A DNA stretch of 64,000 nt from Epiperipatus broadwayi (GCA_028023455.1 JAQFVV010000111.1:2051909-2115908); one strand, 5' to 3'; shown: positions 46,987 to 61,389, counted from the first letter of the stretch. Program-made: numbers and translations. Notes: generated by a model from the letters alone, not told the origin.

Positions 46987-48639
46987 TGATTGAATAACCA
47001 GCTATTATAATTTCATATTTAACACAACCAATTCATAAACATATACTTCAAACTAACATTTCACTGCACACACTTCAAATACATGTTATGAAAACATGAA
47101 AAATATAAATGATTCCTCCTCCAAGATGCATTTCTGGTTTAACACAACATTATTCAATTAGTTCACAACACAACCTCTCATATCATCATCAAATGAGAGA
47201 GTAGAAAAAATTATAGATTAAATTATAATAATTTAACTATTATTGTAAAACAATAAATTTCTGCATTGCTAAAATGCATATGTTACTCTTTCAAATTTTT
47301 AACATATCACAAATACATTAAACTTCATGTTATATTTTACCTTTTTCTTTCTGGTTTTTGTCATATAACACAATTTTCCATCAACCCATTTTGATTTTTA
47401 AAAAAAGTATTTTTCAAAATATTTTTTAAAATAAAGTATATTTTGAAAGCAAATTTATTTTAAACTTTCTAATTATGGCATATTTCAAACTGATTTCTTA
47501 CACACACAAAAAAAAGAAGAGCTTAAGATCAATATAATTTTCTCTTTATTCAATTTTAAAAACATAAATTAATTCTTAAAATGAGTCAAAGTTTTACATT
47601 TAAATTAAAGAATAATTTTAAAAAAAGTTTATATTTATGATCAGGCATGCATTCATTTATAGTTATATGTTGAATTATTGACATTATCAAGTTGAAATGT
47701 TAAATGTTTTTTTAAAAAACGATACTTTTCCAAATACATTAAACAGCTACTGATAACACACTTGTTAATGTAGAACACAATGTTTCAATTGATGTTACTT
47801 TCCTCATTTTAGGTTGTTGTTGACCTGATCAATGATAGTCTAACAAAGGAATTGAATTTTTAAATTTTATATTCAGGAATTTTAAATTTGATATTCTAAT
47901 GAATTAGGTTATTTGGCTATTAGTCTAGTTGATTTAGAATATCATCTTAAATTCTATACCACTGATCAATTCTTTTGCTATATTGTCTTTATCAGACCAC
48001 TAACATCTGAAGACAAAAGAATAATAATACTATTCAAACATTACATTCTATATTATCTTGCTTGTATTTAGAAAAACATGAATACTACATATACATGTAA
48101 ATATAAAATCATTTTTAATAATGTTGCAAAAGGAATATATTTAAAAAAAACTAGAAATTACAGTTTTAAAATATCTGTTTTTATTGGAAATTTGCCACAA
48201 GATTTATCACACTTTTATAAATACATCTACCCACATACATTACACAATATACTAGTGTAATTTAAATTATGCCATTAAAACATTTTTTTGTAATTTATTT
48301 AACCAATTTGATTAAAATTAGCATTATTCACACTTTAAAATAACTGTCTATCACTATTTCACTATTTTAAAAATGAAATCAATTTTTTATTTTAATGTAT
48401 TTAGTAAAAATAAAATAAAAATAATAAACCATAAATTTTCAACTAATGTTGAAATGTTCTCAGTATTTGGAGGTCATATGAACAATTGCTTGATATTTTA
48501 TTTTCTCCAACCAACTATTATTATCAATTACAATATTAGTAATGAAAAGTTTGATTTTTATTTTTAGCTTTTATTCTATTTGTTTATGTGGATTATAAAA
48601 GAGACCCCTTAAATAGTTCACAGAGCAAATGCTTCTACA

Positions 48640-48673
48640 GCAGCCTTTATAAAGAAATAGTATAAAAGGCTGC
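48640..48673 (+). other. Short hairpin
   Basis: GCAGCCTTTATA pairs with TATAAAAGGCTGC across a 9-nt loop, with one bulged A. Too short for a canonical microRNA precursor. Role unknown. Confidence 0.4.
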
Positions 48674-49229
48674 CAAAGATTTAAATAGTTTTCTACCTTT
48701 GTTTTATCCTCTAGTTAAAAATATATTCTCATAGAATGATCACTCAGGTTGGTTATCTTAGGGCTGATTAGAATCTAAAATCAAACTTTCAAATTTTATG
48801 GAGTTCAGATTTGAATATAGATTATAAACATAGTAAATGGACTTGCTGCTACTGCTCCATGTAGTACAGGTACATTTCATAGATGTGTAGTATTCAAAAA
48901 TATTCTAGGAACTAAATATGTAAAAAAAAATAGCTCTGAAGAATTTAGTAAGCAATTAGGAATTGGACTCGAGAGCTAAAGATCCTTGGAATGAGCACAA
49001 GAACTCCGAAGCATCTAGCCATCCAATTATTTTTTGTAAAAGAATTGTTTAAAAGTGACATTAAAAATCTAATGATGGTAGGAACCTTATATTTCAAATT
49101 TTAACAATTGTAATTCTATTCTTAAGCTGTTGGCAGAAAGTCAGAATCCTGGGGATTTTATAAAAACCTTAACTCTCATGTTATGCACTGCTTATCGCTG
49201 ATATGAATATATATATATTTCTTGAGAAG

Positions 49230-50400
49230 AAGGATATTTAATAGAACATGTATGCCGAACAACTAGTGAAATAAGAATACATAGTATAGGATTCACTGTA
49301 AAGTCTAAACTAATAGTGATAATGTTCATTTTATTAGTGCGTAAGCTCTAGCATTAGTTCCAGATAATTCAGAGGAAAGAAAGATTTTTATTCCTTTTTG
49401 GATAATATTATAACAGCTAATGTGTTAGTATAAATAGAAGGTTTTGACCAAAAGTTGTTGGAAATATTAGTATTGCTGGTCTAAACTCAAATAATCAACT
49501 GATATTGAATTTTTGTGCATACAATGATTGACTATTACAAACACTTTGTGTAGGCTGAAAAGTGGCTATTAAGAAACATAAATCACTCGTGTTCAAAACA
49601 ATTATATTAAATAGATTATATTATACTTAAGACTCAGAACACTGGAAAAGTTCATATTATGTGAGGTGAGTACTCGCAAATGCAGATTATTGGACAAATC
49701 ATAAATTAATGTGCTCCAAAGTTAGAATAATAGCTGCAATAAAAAAATATCATTCTAATCACACTCACAAGAAAATTGATGTTTATTCTTTAGAAGTATT
49801 TATTTTTAGGATTGTTATGTTACTGAGGCATGAAATTCTCTTAAGGAGTGTGCATTGAATATAAATAGTTCATTAAAAAGGAGAATCATGACTGATTTTC
49901 TGATGTTGATATTATTATTAGTGACTTAATAAAAAATGTGACATTTTATGTTGACAGGTATAAATTAAACATGATGCTTCATAATAAATTTAGAGATTTT
50001 TAGACAAAAGTTCAATAACAAGAAAGGTTTTAAAAAGAGTGGGGATAAAAAGTGCAAAAGATGTATAGACAGTTGCTGATTAAAGACACTTTAAAATATT
50101 TATTTTGATACAAATCTCCAAAACAGCATCATAATCCCATTAAATCCAGCAATGATACTCTCTTATAAGATTATAATAATATTTCAAACAAATGGAATGA
50201 GTACTTTAATCATCTTTTGAATAATGATATAAGAATTGAAATGATGCCTTTTAATAATATATCCATTTTATCTCCTTCTTTAGATTTTTAGCTATTTATA
50301 ATCTAAAAACAAAAAGGCTACAGGTCTTGGTGAGATATTTAAAAAAGTTTTATATTATTAGCACAAAAAAATTGTTACACTAAGGTAAATAAAATTATTG
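49230..50400 (+). mobile_element. Decayed AP-endonuclease LINE, second family (copy B)
   Basis: Another remnant of the family at 13825-15740, recognisable by shared nucleotide blocks ('ataaattaatgtgctccaaa', 'atgttactgaggcat') and by translated pieces. About 49275-49315 reads GFTVKSKL, matching GFAVK-LL. About 49480-49515 reads GLNSNNQLILNFCA, matching GVNSNGLLLLNLCA. About 49680-49728 reads ADYWTNHKLMCSKVRI in frame; the catalytic Asp of the S/T-D-H motif is Asn here. About 50150-50200 resembles DTLL--YNNISNKWNEYFNHLLN, and 50290-50330 reads AIYNLKTKKATGLGEI. The C-terminal reverse-transcriptase part is missing or unrecognisable. Many stops and frameshifts make this an old copy. Confidence 0.72.
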
Positions 50401-53400
50401 TAAAGATTATTTATATAAAAAAAAAAGTTTTACAATTATTGTAAAAAATAAAAATTATACTGCAGTATTACATTTTTCAGTAAAATAAATAATTATATAT
50501 GAAAATACTGAATCTTGTAATAATTGCAATGAGAAATCAGTAGAAAATGAAAAAATGTAACTATGGTAATGAAAGAAATAATTCCATTTCAAAAACTGAA
50601 AAATTAAATAATGTTAAAAAATCTATATAATAATTAGCTAATATAAAATATAGCTAACAGAAAAATTAACCTATTAAGGAATAAGGCAGAAATAGAGTGG
50701 TTTATTAATTTAATAATAAAAAAGAAAAGTTAATTAAGTAGGAAATGTTAATATTTTTATCAGATATATTTGTTTGTGTGGGCTTAATTGTGTCAATTGA
50801 GTGAAAGTATATAAGTGAGCGGTACAAACAGAACAGCAATTCATTGCACAGTACCCAGCAATTGCATACTAAATCCATATTTATCATATTCAAGATTGAA
50901 GATAGCAATAAGAAACTTCCAGGTCTGCAACTCACTGACAGTTGTGCCAAATTCATGAAATCATGATGCCACATATTGAAGTGGCTGATATTTCTTCACT
51001 AACATAATGAAATACAGTACATAGCAAAATATATCAGGATGAATGGCTAGAAACTCCTTAATACACATTGTTAAACAAACTAAAAATAGTCTTTTAATCT
51101 CCAATCTAGAGTAAATAGCTGATGTCTTCTATTGCCTTTCTTTCATGTTGTCAATGGACTCACGCAGAAGACTCATAAAAATCTCCATATGTAATTCTGA
51201 GAAAATTAAATATACAAGCTTGAGTTTACCTGAAATATGTACAAAGAAAATAATCTAAAAGAACTGGAATCATTAATCAGAAAGTTCACAGACTCAATAT
51301 TATTATCTGCACAAGGGAAAATAGTTTCACCCAGACACTAGATAGACAACCATAAATTAAATCATATGCAAGTATATAGTTGTAATTCCTGGAACTTTAC
51401 ATGAAACTATTTGCACACTATCCAATAACATTTTACACACTTATTTCTAATAACTTTGATTAGGTTAAACACTAATGTTTTTTTTTTCCTATAAAATATT
51501 ATTTAATTTTTTTTTCCCCACTGTAATAATATTTGTTAATTTTATATAATTTTAAAGCTAATTATTTAGTGTTTTTTATTTTATTTTGATATTTATATGG
51601 GTTTTTGTGTAGGAATATTAACTCACAATGGGAAGTTTTACTATCAATAATCTCTCCCTCACATTTTTTCCCTTCCTATTTTCTCATTTCTAATCAAAAG
51701 CTAATATTTTATTCATATATACAAAAAATGATTTGAAATTAATTTTATCTGAGATAGATCTATTGGGATTTTATATGTATTTTTTGATCAAGATATATCA
51801 AACATTAGCAAAAGGGACTAGCTATAAAATTAGCAATGTATTATTTATTTTATTATAAAATTAAAATTTCATAAATCTGTTTAAATGTTGTAACATATAC
51901 TAACAGTACTTTATAAATTAAGAGATTATGTATAATAAACTGGGAATACTTACCTGCATTATTTATATTTTGAAATGTTCTTATTACACTACTTTTTACT
52001 ATATTTAAAAGTATACTTGATTTTTATCATTTCACTTTTCAATTTAATATCTATTTTCATGTCTGTGTAATATTAAAATATTATCTTTATAGTGATGATA
52101 ATTAAATCATTCAGTAAAGGATATAATGGCTTTATAATGATGATTTATGTAAAAGAATAAATCTGATAGATCACGATAATAGTTCAAAAACTAGATTATT
52201 GATGGCGCTTAACAACTTAGGCATGACTAGAAATTCAAGCTAACATCATTCCAACTTTTGGGCTGGTCTCTAGGAGATGGTAAGGCATAGTCAAATACAT
52301 TTTAAATCTTGAATTATTAAATTATAATTATCTCATAGTTATCACATTTGGCAATCTAACACGGTCTTTATAACGTCACCAGTTCATCACACTGTTCTAT
52401 TAAAATATAATATAAACAGAATCGGACTAAAATAGAGTTTAGAGAAGGCAATTTTGAAAATATATTCAAGTATCTGTAATTATGGCAGTAATAAGTAACT
52501 TATTGTTAAAGGTCAGATAAACAAATGTTATAATTAAACTGTATTTAGAGAGTGTCAAGCAACAGTAAACTACCATTGACAATAATCAAAGTGTTATCCC
52601 TTAATTATAATAATTTTATTGCTTAATTATTCTATTCTGTTTTTAAACAAACAACATATATACAATTGTGACCCCGCCCCCAACAATATTTAATATTCAC
52701 CAATTTCTCAAAATGGAAATTATTCCTGAGAAGCTTGTATTCAATTTGTCATGATATGATTACAAATATTAGTGTATTATTTTTATTACTAAGAATAATA
52801 TTTGTTCTATTACAAAAGTTCCTTTCTAATATTTCAACTACAGTAATCCAGCAGGATTTCTGAAGGTGAGATTCCGAAAATTTTAAAGAATTCAATTATA
52901 AGCTAAGTGTAGAGCAAAATAGAATTATCATCATATTTTAATTATGAAATCAATTAGTGTATATAAAACAGAATATGATGACTCTAAAAACTTTTAAAGT
53001 AGAAGATTGTATTGTCATTTCTTATTAAATAATTTATCAGAAAATTTTGAAAAACAAACTTTATATAGTTTTAATCAATTATTAATATAATATTTCAAAC
53101 ATTACATAATCAATTCCAAATAAAAATCTTATTGATTATAATTTATAACTATCTCTTTGTAAACAATTTTATAATTACATAACTGACATTATTTTATATT
53201 TTGCCTTTACCATTCATATTATGTAAGCAATGAAAAGATTTTTAAAAAGTTCAATGGGAGTGTATGTATGTACATTTTACACATTTAAATACTAAATAAG
53301 ATAGTCTATTTATTTAGTTTTTTTTTCATTAAAAAGTTATTAAATGTTTTTCAAATGTAAACAAAAACAAACAATTCACTCTTTATTTATCAAAATTTTC

Positions 53401-54262
53401 ATTATTTTATTTCTATTATAATAAATCAGAAATTATTAAATTCAATACCATATTAGTTGATGTCATTAAACTTTTACACATAATGCCTTTTAAGGTGAAA
53501 GAAATGAAAAAGAAATTAAATAAAACAGAAAAAATCTAGCCAGCTAATAGAATGGACCTATAAATTTTGTACATAATAAACCAATGATCTAACCGACAGT
53601 CTAAAAGTAAATGGCTAAACAGAAATTTTAATTTTAAAAAACCCTATTTGCTGTGGATGGAATTTAGCTTCGTGTGAATAAAGTTTAGGAGTAAAAGACA
53701 CCTAGCAAATAATAACAATTTTACCACTAAGTTCTTTTTTATATTGATCAAATTCTACTTTATTTCTTTGTAAATGGGACCAAATAATTAAATATTATTA
53801 AATCATAATCCTATGATCTTTCCAATCTGTTGGATTAAGAGTATTAATCTATATAAAAAATATATATTCTTGAAAATGAATCTAATATTTCAGGGCAAAT
53901 CTAAATAGTTAACAATTTAAAAAAAAGCAGGAAATTAAATGAGTATTAAATTATAAACTCAAAGTTATATCCAATTATTAAAAACTATAGTTATTTATAG
54001 CTGAAAAAGAAATAGATACCATTATGATACAAACTTAATTAGGAAATTATTTGTTTTAAATTAATCAACCAGGAAAATTTTAGAAAAAAAAAAGTTAAAA
54101 CTTCAAAGACAAAGATAAGTTGCTCCAAGCCATCTATAATTAAGAAATGTGCTATATTATTCGAAAAGTTATAAACTTATTTTATTTAATAAAAAATAAA
54201 ACACAAACATAAAAATTGAATAGCCACATAACTGATCAAATAAACTCTGATGATTACATATA

Positions 54263-54263
<1 letters not shown>
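50401..54263. other. Presumed upstream intron, AT-rich, nothing recognised
   Basis: The 89-codon minus frame at 50705-50974 has less extreme composition but no recognisable domain. No exon of the host gene seen. Confidence 0.5.
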
Positions 54264-54297
<34 letters not shown>

Positions 54298-54455
54298 CCC
54301 CCCCCCACCCCCCCCCCCCCCACCCCCCCCCCACCCCTCCTTCCTGCCAACAAGTATAAATAAAAATTTTTTCTTTTTAAATTAACCCAAAAAAAAAAAA
54401 AATAAAAATAAAACAAAAAAAAAAAAAAAAAAAAAAAATAAAAAAAAAAAAAAAA

Positions 54456-54489
<34 letters not shown>

Positions 54490-54960
54490 AAAGAAAAAAA
54501 ACAGGCGGAGAGGGGAGCGGGAGCCCCCCCCCCACCCCCACCAAAAAATTATTAAATTAAAACCAAAACAAAACCAACCAAATCAAAAAAGAAAAAAAAA
54601 ATTTTAAAAAAAAAAAAAAATTTTTTTTGATAAAATTATTCTTATTTAATAATTTTTTATATTAATTAAAAAAATAATATTTTTTATTTCCTATCTTCCA
54701 TTTATTAATAACCAAAATTAAAAAAAAATTAATAAATAATTAAAAAAAAAAAAAAAAGCAAGTGTAATTTTTTTAAAAAATTAATTATAACCCTCTTTTT
54801 CATTAATTTTAAATAATTGATTTTATTTAAATAAAAAAAAAAAATTTAATTTTATTTTTTATAATTTTTTTTTTAAATCTATTTATAAAATATATTAATT
54901 AAATTTAATTTAAAATAAAAAAAATTAAATAAAATAATTTTAAAAAAAATAAAACAAAAA
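54264..54960. repeat. Homopolymer-dominated tract (C, then A, then A/T runs)
   Basis: 54264-54341 is almost pure C with a few A/G/T. 54389-54500 is almost pure A with isolated T. 54501-54540 has G-rich then C-rich runs, and the rest alternates long A and T runs. This is far more extreme than the already AT-rich surroundings. It may be a real slippage-prone locus or unreliable base calling. Glycine- or lysine-rich reading frames here are artefacts of composition. Confidence 0.9.
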
Positions 54961-56296
54961 ACAACCAATTTTAAATTTTATTATTTTTATATTGTATATA
55001 ATATATGTATAAATCAATACTACATATATATTTTTTAATTTAAAAAATATATAATAAAAAAAACAACAAAAAATAATATTTTTTTTTTTTTTTTGGGAAA
55101 TATATATATAAAAAAATGATGTGGTGGTTTTTGTATATAAAAAGGGGGGTTTTTAAATATAAATAAACACAACCCCAAAAATAGAGTGGAGTCAAAATAA
55201 TGTGAGAGGGGAGGAAGTGGGGGAAAAAGGGAAAACGAAGACTGCAAAGCAAACCTTACTGTTTCAATATCAAATTACAAAACAAGATTAAGTCTCTACA
55301 TAATTATCCCATGTAAAATAAAAATTTAAAAATTTCAAAAAAAAGTTAAGACTTTAAAACATAAAAGTAAAGTTGCCTATATAATATATAAGTTTAAAAA
55401 CTGATATATGACAAATCACAAACTGCTTGTAAAAAATGAAAACTGAATATATCTATATCTGATAAACAATTTTTAACAGTTTAAAAAACCTGATGTTACA
55501 AATTGGAGTAAATTTCTAATTATGATTGAAAAAATTATACTTTAAAACTCTTTCAAGTTATTAGTAACTTATTAGTTCACAACAACTCAAAAATTTCCAT
55601 GTTATTTAAATGTTAGATATATTTGTGTAACCTTATTAATATTATTAATTTAATATTTGATGCTGAGGTGAAGATTTTTGGCGATGACATTCACTTGAAA
55701 TTATATGATGGAATATTTTCAACATCCAAATGTTCAGTACCTCTATACTTGTTAAGAAACAAAGAATAAAATCATTACATTTGTAAGTTTGAGGCAAGTA
55801 TTTATTATATATATCTGCCTAAGGCTTCACATCAATATCACAACCTTCTATTAACAATTTTTTTAAAAAATTAATTTTAGAAGGAATAAAAGATTATAGA
55901 ATATTTATATGAATGGAAAGACTTAGATTTTTTTGTAATATTTTAAATAAGATCATAAAATTAAATAAACAATCCTTTATTCAATTTAAGTAAACATGAT
56001 TTAAAAAGACAAAATAAAGTCCATTATAGTGATGGCAACAAAAACAAAACAATTAGTTCCAGAATTCCATTCATTATATCATAAGTTCGGTACATGACTG
56101 ATCAAGATCAAAATTATTATCCAAAATAATTATCCAAGCAGAAAAAAAATTAAAATTTAAAAATTCATATAAAATTTAATTGTTGTTCATACTGTAAAGT
56201 TGCTATATTTTTAAGAAAATTAAGTCATATTTTGAAAGTGTAAAATTAAAATAAAAATATATTCTAATAAAAATCCACAAAACATTGACTTCAAAC
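54961..56296. other. AT-rich, low complexity, nothing recognised
   Basis: Continues the A/T-run texture to about 55130, with a purine-rich block at 55195-55240. Overlapping small frames there are compositional. Confidence 0.5.
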
Positions 56297-56355
56297 CCCC
56301 CCCCCCCCTTTATCCCCCCCCCCCCCCAGCACCCATGGGGGGGGGGGGGGGGGGG
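56297..56355. repeat. Poly-C / poly-G palindromic tract
   Basis: C-run, 'tttat', C-run, a short 'agcacccat' centre, then a G-run of about 18. The C and G runs can pair into a hairpin or form quadruplex/i-motif. Possibly a sequencing or assembly artefact. Confidence 0.85.
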
Positions 56356-56859
56356 ATCCATAATTGAGGATGACCCCATGTTTATTATTCAAGTTTGTGT
56401 TTTCTTATAAGATAATGTTCAGCAATGGTGTTATCTATACTAGAAGCTTCACTATACTTTGAAATGCTATTAAATGCAGTTATTGTCCTAAATCTGACAA
56501 ATCTCACTTTTGTAATAATAAACTTTATCACAGGAACAATACTTGTATTAAAAGAGAGTAAAAAAATTCTGGAAACAAATGCTTAATCTTTTCAGAAATG
56601 GTTCCCTCACTGATATAAACTGCCATTTGCTTTTGATTAATCCACACTAACAAAATTTTTTTTATTAGTTTCACAATATTACAACATAAATTGATCAAAC
56701 TAAAATCCTTTTTGCTATCTGTAAACTTTTTAATCATCACTTCTTTATGTATAATGATGAAGATAAATGATTTAATCTTATTGTAGTCGGAATATAAATC
56801 AAATCATTAACCATTTTACAGCTTTCTCTTTTAGAAATTTTTTCCCCCTATTTCAATAC

Positions 56860-57920
56860 TAATCTATTTATTGATACTATTTTTCAGGCACGTGGTTAAA
56901 ATTAATACTTGTTTGTGTACAAAATGAATTTTAAAAACAAAAACTAGTAAAAACTAAATGCAATAATATGTAAAGGCTTATTTAAAGCTGAAATACTGTG
57001 GTTCCTATTTTAGCCAGTAGGAATTGATATACTTTATTTTAGCTAATGACATTTATCAATTTAATGATTCTATATTAGCACTTAATTTTTTGCAATTTTA
57101 CTGGAATTTTATTTTGAATTTGTTTTTCATGTCAAAGTATTCATTGGCTTTCAAATTATACTTTTATGGCATATGACTAAAATTACTAAAGTATATGCAA
57201 TTAGGAGAATACTTTTTTAAAAAAATAGGTACAACATTTTTACTACTAAAAATTAAAAGAATAGTAGCTGAATTAAATTAATAACTAAAATTTAGATGAC
57301 TGCCATTTTATTAAGATTTTCATATTGGATTTTTTACTAAAACTTTTGTTTTAAATTTATTTTTAGTATCAAACATTAATCAGTTTTAAATTTTATTTTT
57401 AAGGCATATAGCTAAAATTATTACACTACACACAACTAGAATCAAAGAAAAATATGTTCAATATTTTTACTATTAAAAACAAAAAGGTTAAATAAATTGA
57501 ATTAATAAATTTTAGATGGTTGTTAGTTTATTTTCATTTTGATTTTGTTTTGAATTTTTTTTTAACTTCAAGGATTAATCAGCTTTCAAATTTATTATAC
57601 AATTAAGAAAATATTTTAAAAAAATATATATATACATTTCTATTGTTAAAGATAAATATGATAAATGAAGTAAATGAATAAGTTTTACATGCTTAGCATT
57701 TTACAAAGATTTTTATTTTGATGTTTTTTTTTTAAATCAAAATTTTATTTTAATTTTTTTTTTTAGTGCCAAGTATTAATCAGTTTTCAAATTCTTATGA
57801 CACAAAACTAAAATTATTATAATATATGCATCTAGAGGAACAATTTAAAATATATATATACAGTGCAAGAGTTTATTGATAGGGCTAGAAGGAGGTAAAG
57901 TAAACTAAATTGATAACTTA
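56860..57920. repeat. Degenerate satellite, about five units of 200-230 bp
   Basis: A recurring block can be read near 57135, 57367, 57573 and 57770 ('caa-tattaatcagttttcaaatt' type), followed by 'ggcatatgactaaaattatta' and 'atatgcaa-tagaagaa'. A more diverged unit begins near 56860 ('ggcacgtggttaaaatta'). Spacing is about 232, 206 and 197 bp. Old tandem array with no ORF. Confidence 0.75.
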
Positions 57921-60900
57921 AATGTCTGCCATTTTATTGTTCATTGTATATTTTTTGCATTTGTTCTATAAATCACAATCCAATGAGAAACAATATTTGT
58001 TCTAATAATTATTCATTTTAAAAGCCTTCATACACTGTAGCAGACCTCAATATATTTTAAAAGAAAATTATTCAATCACTGTAATAGAAATTTATAAATA
58101 AAAACCATAGAAAGACTAAGTTTTGAAAGTTATCTTTTCATCTTCAGATTTTCTGTTATAGTTTATAAAAATCTCAGAATTGAGAATCTTCATGATATAA
58201 TAACTTATTACACAACTTTAAATATAAAACAGAATATGAAATTGTTATTGAGATAACTAATGACCCATAGTGTTTTTTTATTATTTCTTAATTTAAAATA
58301 TTCATTTGCAAGAGCAAATATGCGGTTAATTAAAAATGCTTCAAAGATTAATATCACTGAAGACAAATTTTTATATGAGATTTTAGATGCAATTAAAATA
58401 TAATTACCCATATCATAATACTCTACACAATTTTGAAAGACATTTTATTTTAAGACATTTATTTATGTTATAGTTTAATTCCCAATAATAAAATGTGCTA
58501 TTAAATATATTATCAAAGTTTACTATTGTATCATTTTATTTTTAAATTTTAAATTAACATAAAATACATAGTTTTAAAATGGATTTTGTATAAATAAAAA
58601 AACATTTAATAAAAATAAAATTGTTTTGTTGTTATTTTATTTTGATATGTTCAGTTTTTTAAAGGAACATTAAAAATTATATAGATATATTAATTTGTTT
58701 GTAATCAATACATAACATACTCTCCACCACCATAAAATCTTTACATGATCCGGCTTACACAATACTTTCCAGGAGCAAACTCTATATATTCTATTCCAAT
58801 TCTAACACCTATTATAAGCTTGAATAATTAATAGAAACTAAATGTTAATCCTTATTAAACCAATGCTATCTTATCTACATGTCCAAACTAATTTCTGGCT
58901 ATGGCTTATAGCTTTTGTTAGTGAGAAGTTTTACACCTGGATCTAATGCACCTGAAACTTTGGAATATTGATAAAAAATCAAGATGGAAAGAAAAATAAA
59001 AAAGGAGAAAGCGAATAAGAAAATGTCTATTCCTATATAACATTTGAATTAATAATTTTCTTTGCCCTTTTTTTTATTTATCTATATTTTATTTTTATTT
59101 AGTTGTCCAAATCTTTTGAACAAGTTATTACAACTTACATTAACAAATTGTTATGCGTTCTTTATTTTTTTTTGTATGTATAAAACTTTTATTTTCAATT
59201 CTAATGTAAATAAATTTAACAGTTAAAGTGCAGACTCATGGCAGTTTCCATGCATGGTCATACTATTCTTATAGCTCTTTTTTGTTGAATGGTATTACTA
59301 TTTCTCTTCAAATTATTTTTGTTAAATAAGATAAACATTTACCATTGCAGACATTATTTTTGGAAAATGTGGTTAATAATTAGAAACTATTTTTATGATC
59401 CATTTCACCTACTTTCTAGTATTTAATGACTAACATCTTTACATGAATAGTTATGAAAGAAAGATTCATTACTGCAATCAAATACAGGCTTTATTTAAGC
59501 TAAAAGAAACTTGCATATTATTCTGTTCATATATAGTATTTATTGTTTTACAATCCACAAATTCAATAACTAAATGCTTCAAATATATATATATTGTGAA
59601 GGATTGTTAGTCGTAAAGTTTTTTTTTCTCTTCTTGTTTGATTTTAATGGTGAATATATTAATCTGGGGAGTATTGGAATGTTACTGTAACAACATATAA
59701 TATTGGAGTAAAAAATAACGTTTATTTATCAGGTCACCCTGGGTAGCATTTGGTCCCAAGCTAATGTAACATATATTATGTTTCAACTAAATTATATAGT
59801 GAATGACTGTTTAGTCATCATTGCCCTGCAGATAATTACTTTCATATTATCTACCATGAAAACGGAATTGATGTAAATTGATTTATTCCCATAATAGTAG
59901 TTGGCTAAGGAGTAAATCAATAAATATACAAACATCTATTTAATTTATTATATGACTATAGATAATATTACAGAGCGAAAAAATTTTATCAAAAAAAATA
60001 TGAATAAAATAATCTAATCAGTTTGCTATATTTCCCCACTAATATCAGTTACTTCTCCCTAACCTAGGTTTAACCTAACAGTATATTTATGGATATCGAA
60101 CTCTGCTGATCCCAAGTGCCAATCCCACCATTGAAGGTAAGATTAATATGGAAAGTCGCTAGTGGGAGATTTTCTCATTATGCATAATTAGGTACTTGAC
60201 CTTAGCTAGCTTAATCATAGGGCGAATGATGAATACACTGATAGAGATATGTTTATACTTGGGGTATATGGTATAGAAATAGATTTTTCGATCATACAAT
60301 TTAGGTCTTATTCATTTCATTTAAATCTGAGTCATTTAGAGCTTATAATTTGCCCAACTTCCTATTGATTAATAAACATTAAATATTATATACCCTTATC
60401 CAGGAGCAGACATCTATTCATAATCACATATATACAATTAAGACAATGGAAAGTAATTAGTTAGATAAAAAAAACACATAAATTTACTACTATCATGAGA
60501 TTACATATATAAAATCTTTAATAGGTAATAACTAACATATTTAAAGTTATGAGGATTAAATATAATTTTACAGTAAAGATGCAGTATACATATATGTACT
60601 ATGATAAATGAAATTACAATTTAATAAACATGTAATATTTTATCTCAGTTCCTGGGAACTTGTGTCACTAAGATGCATAAATGTAAGCTTACTATGGTAA
60701 TGGCCGTCTAAAATGTCTTTGATACAATTCATTTATTTCCAGATTTCTGAAGGATCAGTTGGCAAGATATTTTTTTCTTTTAGCTTGAGGAAATTTTGAT
60801 CAGATGCAGATTTCTGGAGGTATACGGATGACAGGATCTGTAGCACAGTTACATATGTGGGCTATAGGGCAAGAGCCAAGCATGTTTACGACCTTTTACC

Positions 60901-61303
60901 CTATAGTCATCTTTTTTACATTTAAATATTTATTCAGTTGCATTTCTTTGCAGTTCCTCAGTCTCAAATATAACAAACCAATGAAATCTCTATTTATACT
61001 AGCAATTATTATTATAATTATCAAACTCCAACATTTATGCAAACATTTTTCCAATACATCTTTAGAGAAAATTTTTATCCCTACTCACTGTTCTGGTACT
61101 AAGAGTTAACTAACCTTCATTCTCTCTTTTTTTTTCTCTTTTTAAAAAAAATATTTTATTTTTAATCTTACATAAAATCTCCAGCTACTTATTAATTGCT
61201 TAGGAATCTTACTAGGGATCCAATCTCATAACAAAAATATGTATGATCTCTATCTTTCTTAATTTTCTATTTTCTTTTGTTACCTTTCCAAATCTGATTT
61301 CTC
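57921..61303. other. Presumed upstream intron, AT-rich, nothing recognised
   Basis: 60030-60200 is slightly richer in G+C, with 'cccactaat' and 'gctagtggga' near its ends, perhaps an old repeat. The plus frame at 60804-61109 has no recognised domain. Confidence 0.45.
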
Positions 61304-61389
61304 TGTCATATGTGACAAAAGAAATCTTTTAACACATTCGAGTTACTGTCATATTTGACAAAAGAAATCTTTAACACATTCGAGCTAAA
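61304..61389. repeat. Tandem duplication, 2 x 43 bp
   Basis: 'tgtcatatgtgacaaaagaa' to 'cacattcgag' is repeated once with one substitution and one lost T. Confidence 0.93.

Larger units (their letters stand above)
46755..49229. other. Presumed upstream intron, AT-rich
   Basis: Begins at the epoxide hydrolase acceptor. The preceding exon was sought on the minus strand (HGFPE-type codons) and not found. A short tandem repeat and a hairpin are listed separately. Confidence 0.55.

Noticed and set aside
54186-54416. Glycine-rich 76-codon minus-strand frame
   Set aside because: Produced by the poly-C tract.
55035-55252. Two overlapping 70-codon minus-strand frames
   Set aside because: Low-complexity A/T-run sequence; two frames open over the same stretch with no family signature.
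60804-61109. 101-codon plus-strand frame as a gene
   Set aside because: No recognisable domain and AT-driven composition; kept only as part of a featureless stretch.
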